Source of the DNA: Chlamydiota bacterium
GTDB lineage: Bacteria > Chlamydiota > Chlamydiia > Chlamydiales > JAAZZY01
Direction: 5' to 3'
Length of the DNA: 41,061 bases
Assembly: GCA_022601345.1 (NCBI GenBank)
Contig: JAJACU010000033.1
Span: forward strand, 1 to 41,061
The stretch's first letter is position 1. The number at the start of each line of letters is the position of its first letter. Both the position numbers and the translations under genes were made by a program. Below the pieces are notes generated by a model. It had not been told where the DNA came from, did not search any database, and was given only the letters and a program-made list of their open reading frames with translations. Below are positions 17,318 to 25,081 of this stretch, piece after piece.

Positions 17318-17431
17318 CATAAATTCTTGATTTTGCCTTTGGGTCCAGGAAAAGTATTCAATTATGCTTCTGGACTCAAAATCCTTGTTCGATTATCCTC
17401 TCTCTTCAAAAATTCAATTATTCACATTGTA

Positions 17432-18613
17432 ATGCGCTTTATACTTTTTATAACTTTCTTTTGTTTGTCAGCTCCACTGTTTGCTCAGCTCACACCATCC
17501 TATAACATGACTAAACGCTATAGCGTACGTGAACTTGAGCAGTGGCTTAAGAAAAATAATCGTCCCCGCTTTGTTAATCCTGCAGATTTTAATATTAGCG
17601 TTCAAGTAAATGCTGCCTGGACAAACACACATGACACAAGAGGTGGAGTTACTCGCGTAGGAAGATCTACAGGAACTGCTAGTAATTCATTTAACCCGTC
17701 GGTCAACATAGATTTTAAGTATTACTACGGTAGAGCCTGGATTGGAGCGCGAACATCTTATAGAAATACTGGTGGGCTATTTAACGGAACAGCAAATTCA
17801 TTTGGACTAAATAGAGCTCATATAGGGTACCACCTAACGACACACGGGCCTGTGATTTGTGATATTACTGTTGGAAGAAGGGCTCTTACAAAAATGTATA
17901 ACTCGCAGATTCAATTTAGAGGTGATGCTGACGGAGCAACATTCATTACTTCTTATATATTGAAAAAAATCGTTGATTTTAGAGCTACTGCAGGAGCGTA
18001 TATTCAAGCGGCACATACGTATTGGATAGCTCGCGGAGGATTGTTTAATATTGCCAACCTCGGGCTTTATTTTGACTACAGTTATGCCCGTTGGGGAGAC
18101 ATTCGCCCGAATACATCTACAAATGGAATTGATGTCGAGTTTAACACTTCACAATTTTTAGTGGGATGGGACTATAAGCCTGAATGGCTTAAAAAGGATT
18201 TGAAGTTTTTTGCAGCTCTGCTAACAAATCATGGGGCGACTGTTAACGTATTAACAAATGGCAGTAAGTTGAGAAATGCGGGTTACGTTGGAATGCAGTT
18301 TGGTAATGTAAAAAAGAGAAATGATTTTTCTGTTCAAGGGCAGCTTCAATTTTGTGGATTACAAGCTGTTGCTCCTTGGAATATACTAGGTATTGGAACT
18401 GGTGCACGGTCGGGAGCTCTCTTTACTGCGACTAGCTCAGCGACAGTAAATGACACAACAAATTATAAAGGTTGGGAAGCCATTGCTAACTACGCTATTA
18501 GTGATGAGCTGACCCTAACAGCGAAGATTCAACGTTCTGTGCCAGCCAATAAAAGGATTGGTGTAGACTATAATTTTACAAGTTTTAAGTTAGAGACCCA
18601 GTACACATATTAA
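17432..18613 (+). CDS. Outer-membrane beta-barrel protein, porin-like paralogue
   Basis: Second copy of the porin-like family. The open frame reaches back to a TTG at 17327, but that extension has no export signal. The ATG at 17432 gives a typical signal peptide (MRFILFITFFCLSAPLFA, cleavage before Gln), so I use it; the product is then 393 residues. A charged segment RYSVRELEQWLKK follows the signal, matching DLWAVREWLRTKR in the upstream paralogue. Blocks GYHL and YNSQIQF are conserved. The chain ends in Tyr-Thr-Tyr, so the last residue is aromatic as in barrels. It lies 114 bp behind the first copy with no clear terminator between. An imperfect hairpin at 18611-18650 may end both this gene and the convergent one. 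Confidence 0.85.
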   Translation: MRFILFITFFCLSAPLFAQLTPSYNMTKRYSVRELEQWLKKNNRPRFVNPADFNISVQVNAAWTNTHDTRGGVTRVGRSTGTASNSFNPSVNIDFKYYYGRAWIGARTSYRNTGGLFNGTANSFGLNRAHIGYHLTTHGPVICDITVGRRALTKMYNSQIQFRGDADGATFITSYILKKIVDFRATAGAYIQAAHTYWIARGGLFNIANLGLYFDYSYARWGDIRPNTSTNGIDVEFNTSQFLVGWDYKPEWLKKDLKFFAALLTNHGATVNVLTNGSKLRNAGYVGMQFGNVKKRNDFSVQGQLQFCGLQAVAPWNILGIGTGARSGALFTATSSATVNDTTNYKGWEAIANYAISDELTLTAKIQRSVPANKRIGVDYNFTSFKLETQYTY

Positions 18614-18618
18614 CTGAG

Positions 18619-19170
18619 TTAAACTCTTCGAGTAAAGAGTACTTTAGTTACCCCTTCTTTGAAATTTCTAACAAGCTCTTTCTCATCCGGTGTATCGACA
18701 GGATCTTTCTTTGCCTTTTCCATGCCAACGCAAACAAAAGACTGTTCTAAAAAACTATCTCTAACTCGAGAAGTTTGTCGAGCAAAACTTCCTTCAGGTG
18801 GTTGTTCATCTGGAGTCAGAAAACTAATTTCATAGTCCCTCAAAATATCGGGTTCCTCTCTAAAGCTTAGCGCTATTTTACAGACTTGTTGCACTGTTAG
18901 CGCATGCTTAAAAGTGATTGCAGTGAGCGCATGGGTGGTGTGTTCTTTGCCACCTACTAAAGCAGTTGCATTTTTTTTATAAATTTTACTAATAGTTAAA
19001 GGATTCTTTTCTTGATAAAGAGACTTTATCCATTCTCTTATTGAATCTTTATCTTCCAACTTGATGGAAGAGCTCCCGTCATAAGATTGAAGGGCTTCTT
19101 TGAGAGCTGCTGCTATTTCACTAGAATCGCAACTTGAAGGTGTATCTGATAGAGAAGAGGGTGAAGACAT
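18619..19170 (-). CDS. Hypothetical protein with Ser-rich N-terminus
   Basis: A 183-residue soluble protein of unknown function, transcribed leftward. Residues 1-20 are dominated by Ser, Pro and Asp, a composition often seen in type III secretion signals of chlamydial effectors. The rest is a mixed alpha/beta domain without membrane segments. No recognisable catalytic motif is present. Only a weak Shine-Dalgarno sequence (agag) precedes the ATG. Its end lies 5 bp from the end of the convergent porin-like gene. Effector status is speculation based on the N-terminus. Confidence 0.7.
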   Translation of the reverse strand: MSSPSSLSDTPSSCDSSEIAAALKEALQSYDGSSSIKLEDKDSIREWIKSLYQEKNPLTISKIYKKNATALVGGKEHTTHALTAITFKHALTVQQVCKIALSFREEPDILRDYEISFLTPDEQPPEGSFARQTSRVRDSFLEQSFVCVGMEKAKKDPVDTPDEKELVRNFKEGVTKVLFTRRV

Positions 19171-19527
19171 ATGGCATACTCTAAATATAAAGTTGAAATA
19201 CGAAATTTTAGTATACGTATTAAAAAATGTATATTAGTAAAAATTAATTTAAAGACGTTTCAAGGAGAAATGAACCTTTATCGCTCAGGTAATAAGGCTT
19301 TTAAAAAGAAGTCTTGCTGACTGTTTATATGAAACTATTAGTAAATAATAGGGCAATCAGTTACCATTACCGGCGTTCTTTTAAGAATTGATAGAAGTTT
19401 TGTCCCTTTCGTAAATTGAGTGGTCAATTATTTAGCTTTTCTATCTTAGAACAAATAGAAACAATCTTATGCACTTAGGTGCAACCCTGAGTAGTCAGGG
19501 AGTTTATTTGACCAGAGGAGACCTGTC
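19171..19527. other. Divergent intergenic region with structured leader
   Basis: This 357-bp gap separates the Ser-rich hypothetical protein and the RNA-binding protein. The left part is very A+T-rich and should carry the leftward promoter. A weak rightward promoter candidate is TTGATA at 19388 with TAAATT at 19412 (18-bp spacing). The right end holds two hairpins listed separately. A 16-codon frame at 19270 is not convincing. No tRNA or known riboswitch is recognised. Confidence 0.5.
19470..19500 (+). promoter_or_regulatory. Two adjacent hairpins in the RRM gene leader
   Basis: Hairpin 1 (19470-19483) has perfect 5-bp arms tgcac/gtgca around a ttag loop. Hairpin 2 (19485-19500) has perfect 6-bp arms ccctga/tcaggg around a gtag loop. 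They are one base apart and end about 27 nt before the ATG of the RRM protein, just upstream of its Shine-Dalgarno sequence. No T run follows, so they are not a standard terminator. They are candidates for mRNA stabilisation or for autoregulation by the encoded RNA-binding protein. Confidence 0.4.
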
Positions 19528-19830
19528 ATGAAAAAAAACTTATTTATTGGAAACTTACCACACAGCATTAACGATGATCAACTACGTGAACTTTTCGAAG
19601 CTCACGGTGCAGTAGAATCTGCTCGAGTGATCATGGATCGTATGACTCAACGTTCAAAAGGATTTGGATTTGTTGAAATGTCTTCAGAAGCAGAAGCAGA
19701 AGCTGCAATCGAAGCATTAGATTCTAAAGAAGTTAATGGACGTCCTATTGCTGTGAAAGTTGCTAATCCTAGAGAAAGCAGAGGCGGCGGAGGAAACGGC
19801 GGCGGAAGAAGATATGACGGTAATCGTTAA
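19528..19830 (+). CDS. RRM-domain RNA-binding protein with Gly-rich tail
   Basis: A 100-residue single-RRM protein like the cold-inducible Rbp proteins of cyanobacteria and other bacteria; it binds single-stranded RNA. RNP2 (LFIGNL) is at 5-10 and RNP1 (KGFGFVEM) at 44-51, complete with the aromatic contact residues. The tail from residue 85 is Gly/Arg-rich. The Shine-Dalgarno sequence gaggag sits 8 nt before the ATG. A long leader with two hairpins and a strong terminator flank it, so it is a self-contained unit. The role is probably mRNA stability or translation; targets are unknown. Confidence 0.95.
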   Translation: MKKNLFIGNLPHSINDDQLRELFEAHGAVESARVIMDRMTQRSKGFGFVEMSSEAEAEAAIEALDSKEVNGRPIAVKVANPRESRGGGGNGGGRRYDGNR

Positions 19831-19859
19831 TCTTTACTAACCTGCTTTTTTAGGTTTAT

Positions 19860-19897
19860 AACCCCACTTTCATATTTAGGTGTGAAGTGGGGTTTTT
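19860..19897 (+). terminator. Rho-independent terminator of the RRM gene
   Basis: The stem aaccccactt / aagtggggtt encloses a 15-nt loop and is followed by T residues. It overlaps the last codons of the convergent transporter gene, so the same DNA encodes that protein's C-terminus and ends the RRM transcript. Confidence 0.8.
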
Positions 19898-21681
19898 ATT
19901 TGTTCAAAAAAATCTACAGCTTTTGAATAGCTAAGCGTCTCTTCTTTTTTTTCGCTGAAATTAGCGTCTATTTCTTTGGGCAATATTTTGAACAGTCCAA
20001 AGTGGCCTTTTGGGTGAGTTTTCTGCTGCCTTTTGTTAATATGTAAAAAGATACTTGAAATTTTTGATGAGGAGAAAAATTTCTCTATAAACTTTTTATT
20101 GGAGTCTTCTTTCTTAAGGGCATCTTTTTTTTCTAAAAAAAGACATAGAGGCATTTTTTTACTTATAGCTTTGTTAAGCGCTTCAGTAAATTCAGTCTCA
20201 CTAGAAGTGGGTATTGAGATAATATGAAGTAGCACGTGAATTGGTTTAAGAAAGAGGGAAGGTTTTTTCTCCACAAAACGTATGAAGGCAATTCTAGGAT
20301 ACAAATAAACTAGAGTCAAAATATTTATTGTAGAGGGCTTTTTGCATATAATAGCAACTGATTCATAGAAATCTGTTTTAGGTTGGTTGTTAAGGTTAAT
20401 GTGAAAAAAAGCCTTAAAGAAGGTTACAGCAAGAACACGTGAGAAGTATTCAGGTAAGAAAAATATTGTTATAATGGAAACAACAAGTGAGAGTAGGCCT
20501 ACAACCAAGTAGCCTCCAGCAGCAGATATTTTAAGAACGTTACTAAAAAAACCAAGGCTTAATGCGGCAAGTAAGACGCCTAAAAATCCTAAAAAACTTC
20601 CTGCAGCAACAATTTCACCTCTATCTTGATCTGGGCTTGCAAGTTGAATGTATGCATCGACAGGAACAATAAAAAGCCCGCCATGAAATCCAAGGGATAA
20701 AACCATTAAAACAGCAAAAATAATGCTACTAGAGAACATTCCAAGCAAAATATAAGAGAAGCTCGTAATAACAGCACCCCAAATGGAAATCCCAAGTTCA
20801 ACATTTTTACCTGAAACTAAAGCGACCACAAGTGATCCTAACCCTACTCCTAAAGCTGCAGCTAAAAGTATGTATCCTGATTGAACATCCGTAATTTTTA
20901 ATGATTGAATCCCAAAAGGAATTATATTGAGTTGAGTAAAAGAAGCTGTAAAAACAAAATAAGCACCAATTAAAAGAGTCAGAAGCAGGTGAGGGTACTT
21001 TTTAGCTAATTTTAGACTTTTGTAAACCTCTACTAGAAATAAAACTTTAATTTTTTTTGCTGGGTTTTTTGCCTCTGTTGCGCCTATCTGCAGGCTAGTA
21101 AAAAATCCAATTGTGGATAGAATTAAGCAAAATACGGCAACAATAGTGTAGTTTTCTCCTGTTATTTGAGTGAAGAACGAAGCTAAAAATGTGCCTAAAA
21201 TAATTGCAACGTAAGTAGCAAGGGTCATGTAGCCATTGGCTTGTGAGAGCTGATCTCTTTTTACTATTTCAGGTAGTATAGCATACTTAGATGGGACAAA
21301 GATTGAAGCTTGAACTGCTACAAAAAAAAGAGAAGCATAAGCATTAAACTCACTGCCGATATACATGGCGTAAATACCATAAATCATTCCGAGTATCTCT
21401 AAACCAAGAGAGTAGACGATAACTTTCTTTTTGGAGCATTTATCGGCTAATTCACCTGCTGGCATAGAAAAAATTAAAAAAGGAGCCACAAAAAGCAAAC
21501 CTGAAATAAACATAATGTTGCTGCTTTTAGCCGTTCCAAGAAGGGTGATTAGAGAAAATGCTACTAAAAATCTGTATATTGCGTCATTGAGAGTGACCAA
21601 AAACTGAGTAATATTTAGATATGTGAATGAAGAAAACCTTTTCCAAAGAAAAATTTTAGCAATTAGAGGCTGTTGGTTCAT
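19876..21681 (-). CDS. ygeD: LplT/YgeD-type MFS transporter with acyltransferase-like tail
   Basis: Major-facilitator protein of the LplT (lysophospholipid flippase) branch. I start it at the ATG at 21681 (601 residues); the frame also opens at a GTG at 21714. About twelve membrane helices cover residues 25-410. The loop between helices 2 and 3 (MPAGELADKCSKKK) is the MFS motif A. The last ~190 residues are cytosolic and aligned by order with the PlsC-like acyltransferase of LplT-PlsC-Aas fusions, but the HxxxxD catalytic motif is missing at the expected place (KKPSTIN). It is divergent from recC, as for ygeD (CT641) beside recC in Chlamydia. Likely role: phospholipid or lysolipid movement across the inner membrane. 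Confidence 0.85.
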   Translation of the reverse strand: MNQQPLIAKIFLWKRFSSFTYLNITQFLVTLNDAIYRFLVAFSLITLLGTAKSSNIMFISGLLFVAPFLIFSMPAGELADKCSKKKVIVYSLGLEILGMIYGIYAMYIGSEFNAYASLFFVAVQASIFVPSKYAILPEIVKRDQLSQANGYMTLATYVAIILGTFLASFFTQITGENYTIVAVFCLILSTIGFFTSLQIGATEAKNPAKKIKVLFLVEVYKSLKLAKKYPHLLLTLLIGAYFVFTASFTQLNIIPFGIQSLKITDVQSGYILLAAALGVGLGSLVVALVSGKNVELGISIWGAVITSFSYILLGMFSSSIIFAVLMVLSLGFHGGLFIVPVDAYIQLASPDQDRGEIVAAGSFLGFLGVLLAALSLGFFSNVLKISAAGGYLVVGLLSLVVSIITIFFLPEYFSRVLAVTFFKAFFHINLNNQPKTDFYESVAIICKKPSTINILTLVYLYPRIAFIRFVEKKPSLFLKPIHVLLHIISIPTSSETEFTEALNKAISKKMPLCLFLEKKDALKKEDSNKKFIEKFFSSSKISSIFLHINKRQQKTHPKGHFGLFKILPKEIDANFSEKKEETLSYSKAVDFFEQIKTPLHT

Positions 21682-21718
21682 AAATTCTAGGAATTGACAA
21701 TGGTTATAAATCACAAAC

Positions 21719-21747
21719 TTGTTATTTTGTCATTAATACTTCATAAT
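21719..21747 (+). promoter_or_regulatory. Candidate promoter of recC, leaderless geometry
   Basis: TTGTTA and CATAAT are spaced 17 bp. The -10 hexamer ends 7 nt before the GTG of recC, so initiation would fall at the start codon. No Shine-Dalgarno sequence is present. Confidence 0.4.
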
Positions 21748-21754
21748 TAGATTT

Positions 21755-24700
21755 GTGAATAGTAAACGATCATTTTTTTTTCATTTTAGTAATAAATTGG
21801 ACTGCTTATTTGAGGATCTCTCAAATGAGTTGGCGCAGTTGCGCCCATTTGAAAAGGTTTGGGTTATTGTGCCAAGCCTGGCTGTCAAAAACTTTCTAAA
21901 AGAGAGAATTTCTGATTCCCTAGGTATTTGTATGGGGATTGAATTCATGCTCTTGCAGCCAGCTATTCACAAAATTATTAAACAGGCCTTTCCAAGTGTT
22001 GTCATAGAATCGCATGTAGAGCTTGCTCTAAAGATCCAGCTACTGATAGCAGAGCATATTACGGAACCTGATTTCGATGACTTAAGGTGCTACCTTCAGT
22101 CAGCAGAGCCTTCAAAGTCAATTGATAACTCTAAATTAACTTCTCTGTGCGATCACCTAGCCTCTCAATTTGTTACTTATTCTTTGTATACTCCTTTTTT
22201 GAAATCTGAATGGGAAAAAAATATTAAAACGCATTGGCAAAAAAAGGTTTGGGAAAAAGTCTTCAATGAAAATAGTTATAGCTCTAATCCATATCAAGTT
22301 TTAAATCAAAAAGTCCAAAATTTTGAAGAAGCTCCCAAGCTCTTTTTTTATAATATAAGCTTTATGCCAAAGCCTTACTTTGAACTGCTTTATCATATAG
22401 GCTCTAAATTGCAGATAAAGTTTTTTCAACTCTCTCCTTGCTCGTTATTTTGGTCGGATATCCAAAATGATTTTGAGCGCTCTTTGTTTGTAAAAAGGAT
22501 GAAAAAAAAGCACAAAGATGAAAGACAAATTGACCAGTTAGAGCAATATTTATCTCAGACTAACCCATTGTTAGCTAATTGGGGGCGATTAGGCAGACAG
22601 TGGATTCAAGGTATTGAAGAAAAAGAGGCGCTAAGCTGTGAGAAATATATAGTCCCTTTTGAAGCTACAAAGCTAGATGCATACTCTAGTTGGATAGATC
22701 CATCAGAAATGATAATGGATGAGAGTCCAATCTCTTTGTTGCAAGGGGTGCAAACAGATATTCTTCTGATGCGCTCAGAAGAAAAAAAACTTGCTCTTTC
22801 AGATATCCAATCTATTCAGGTGCACCAGGCTTCAACTTATGAAAGAGAAGTTGAAATTTTACATCAAAATTTGATTGGATTGCTCACCAAAGATAGAAGT
22901 TTGAGGCCAAGCGAAATTGTCGTATATGTTGCTAATATTGAAAATTACATACCTCATATTGAAAATGTGTTTTCTAGAGGCCATTCAAAATTAGAAGCCA
23001 TAATTCATGACTACAGTTTCTCATTAAAAAATAGTGCTCTAAATGGGATCTTTTTACTTATTGAATTAGGCACGACAAAGTGGGATCAAAAAAAATTACT
23101 AGAGATTTTCTACCACAGAGCATTTAAAAATCGTTTTAACCTTTCTTCAGATCTTCTGAAAAAATGGAAAGAATGGATGGATGAAGTAGGGCCTTGTTGG
23201 GGCTATAATAGAGATGAGCAAAACAATTTCTTGCAATCGAGGTATCATCAAAAAATTAGTGGATCAAAGTTTGTAATCCCCTCTTGGAAAGACTTTATTG
23301 ATCAGCTGCTAAAATATCTATGTCAACATCATGAAGAAGTATCTTTGCAGCCTAAGTTATCATCTATTGATTTTTCATCTTCAGATGAATTGAATCTTTT
23401 CATCGAAATTCTTCAGTCTTTGAAAAAAGATTTAACCTTTTTAACAGCCAATAGATTTTCTTTTTCAGATTGGAGCAAGCATTTAAATATATTGATAGAG
23501 AAATATTTTAGCTTTGATAAGGAAGATCAAAAAGATGCTCAGAAAATAGCTGATCACATAAGACTTTTCCAAAGTTGTCATGTAAAATTTGATAAGCACT
23601 CTTTTGAATTTGAAACGTTTTACTATTATCTAAAAAAAGAACTTCTTGATTTTCAGTCAAAAGCATCTAATCTTCAACTCGAATCCGTATCTTTTTATTC
23701 ACTTTTTAACAGTTCACCGATTTCATCTAAAGTCTCTTATATACTGGGGCTTAATGATATGGTTTTTCCTCGCTTGTCTACAGAAAATCCACTTTCATTG
23801 ATGGCCAAATTTTCTCAAAAAGAATTTTGCCCAGCAATTATGGACTATGATCGCTACCTTTTTCTTGAAATATTGCTTTCTACAAAAAAACAGTTTTTTA
23901 TCAGCTATTTAGGCTATTGCGTAGAGACATTTAAGCAAGTGCAGCCATCAGTTCTTATTACTGAGCTATTAAATTACTGTGATAAATTTTTCACTGTAGA
24001 TGGATGTAATATCTCTGAAAAAATTGTTGTTAAGCATCCCCATCTAAGCTTTAGTAAAGAATATTTTAATGAAAAAAATTATCAGGCTTCAAATTATTTA
24101 CTGGCAAAGAGCTATTATGGAAAGTCAAAAGCAACACAAAGAGATTTTACGGATTTATTTTTGAAAAATGGATCGATTTCTAGCGCCGCGTCACCTTCTA
24201 ATGAGATATCTATTCAAGAACTCTGTATGTCAGCTAAAAATCCAATTCAATTAAGCCTGAAAAAACAGCATCAGATATTTTTAGAAACGGCTTCTATTAA
24301 CCATGAAAATCAGAATTTTGAACTTTTGCCGCTACAAAAAGCTATCTTGAAGAGAAAAATCTTCACAAAGCATTTTTTATCTAATGAAGATGAGCTTCCT
24401 AAAGGAATATTTAGAAAGCTCACTCAAAATGCTTTAAATGAGGAGGTTAAAGGCATTGAAGATTTATTAGGAGAGTATCAGTTAACCGGAGATGATTTTT
24501 TCAGGGTTGAGTTTAGGCAGGATATAAAAGAACCAATATGTCACGAAAAAAATCTTTGGGTTGTCCCTAGTTTGAAGATTTCTTTAAATCAGCATTTAAC
24601 AATAAACCTTGTGGGGGTTTTAGATTCTGTTAGTAGTAAGGGGTTGCTCTGTATGGGGCATTCAAATATGGAGTCTATGTTAGGAGATTTCCCAAAATAT

Positions 24701-25081
24701 CTAATATATTCTCTCCTAAAAAACATTCTTCCAATGGAATTTGAATCTAACTGGTTTTTTGCAAAGTCAAAAAAAGTTAAGACATTGTTTATAGAGAGGC
24801 CTGAAGAAATGCTTAAAAGCTATTTGAGCTTGTACTTTTTGTGTTTAGACCAGCCTGTTCCCTTGCTGCCAGCGTGGATTCCATCGTTTATAGAGGCAAG
24901 TCCAGCCTCTATTTCAGATAAAATAGGAAAAGACATAACCTCATCACATTTTTATAATCAGTATGCAAAAGTAATAATGAGTAAAATTCAGTTGAAAGAT
25001 TCCATGCTAAATACATGGAAGAGTCTTGCTCAAAATCTTTTTCATCATACTTATGAGTTTTTGAAAAATGAATCAGTTTAA
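21755..25081 (+). CDS. recC: Exodeoxyribonuclease V gamma subunit
   Basis: RecC subunit of RecBCD, which splits the duplex and reads Chi-like sites during double-strand break repair. At 1108 residues it is close to E. coli RecC length. The N-terminal half has inactive superfamily-1 helicase folds: a recognisable start segment (VWVIVPSLAVKNFLKERI) and SYILGLNDMVFPR in the middle. The C-terminal part is the catalytically dead nuclease-like domain. The start is GTG without a Shine-Dalgarno sequence. The end overlaps the recB start by 14 bp, so the two are translationally coupled. The recC-recB order and adjacent ygeD match Chlamydia. Confidence 0.95.
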   Translation: MNSKRSFFFHFSNKLDCLFEDLSNELAQLRPFEKVWVIVPSLAVKNFLKERISDSLGICMGIEFMLLQPAIHKIIKQAFPSVVIESHVELALKIQLLIAEHITEPDFDDLRCYLQSAEPSKSIDNSKLTSLCDHLASQFVTYSLYTPFLKSEWEKNIKTHWQKKVWEKVFNENSYSSNPYQVLNQKVQNFEEAPKLFFYNISFMPKPYFELLYHIGSKLQIKFFQLSPCSLFWSDIQNDFERSLFVKRMKKKHKDERQIDQLEQYLSQTNPLLANWGRLGRQWIQGIEEKEALSCEKYIVPFEATKLDAYSSWIDPSEMIMDESPISLLQGVQTDILLMRSEEKKLALSDIQSIQVHQASTYEREVEILHQNLIGLLTKDRSLRPSEIVVYVANIENYIPHIENVFSRGHSKLEAIIHDYSFSLKNSALNGIFLLIELGTTKWDQKKLLEIFYHRAFKNRFNLSSDLLKKWKEWMDEVGPCWGYNRDEQNNFLQSRYHQKISGSKFVIPSWKDFIDQLLKYLCQHHEEVSLQPKLSSIDFSSSDELNLFIEILQSLKKDLTFLTANRFSFSDWSKHLNILIEKYFSFDKEDQKDAQKIADHIRLFQSCHVKFDKHSFEFETFYYYLKKELLDFQSKASNLQLESVSFYSLFNSSPISSKVSYILGLNDMVFPRLSTENPLSLMAKFSQKEFCPAIMDYDRYLFLEILLSTKKQFFISYLGYCVETFKQVQPSVLITELLNYCDKFFTVDGCNISEKIVVKHPHLSFSKEYFNEKNYQASNYLLAKSYYGKSKATQRDFTDLFLKNGSISSAASPSNEISIQELCMSAKNPIQLSLKKQHQIFLETASINHENQNFELLPLQKAILKRKIFTKHFLSNEDELPKGIFRKLTQNALNEEVKGIEDLLGEYQLTGDDFFRVEFRQDIKEPICHEKNLWVVPSLKISLNQHLTINLVGVLDSVSSKGLLCMGHSNMESMLGDFPKYLIYSLLKNILPMEFESNWFFAKSKKVKTLFIERPEEMLKSYLSLYFLCLDQPVPLLPAWIPSFIEASPASISDKIGKDITSSHFYNQYAKVIMSKIQLKDSMLNTWKSLAQNLFHHTYEFLKNESV

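Noticed and set aside
17327-17431. 35-residue N-terminal extension of the second porin-like protein from a TTG
   Set aside because: It would bury the signal peptide inside the chain; the ATG at 17432 gives a standard Sec signal like its paralogue.
19270-19320. A 16-codon frame (ATG to TGA) preceded by ggag, possible leader peptide of the RRM gene
   Set aside because: The ggag is only 2 nt from the ATG, too close for normal initiation, and the peptide has no feature such as codon runs for attenuation.
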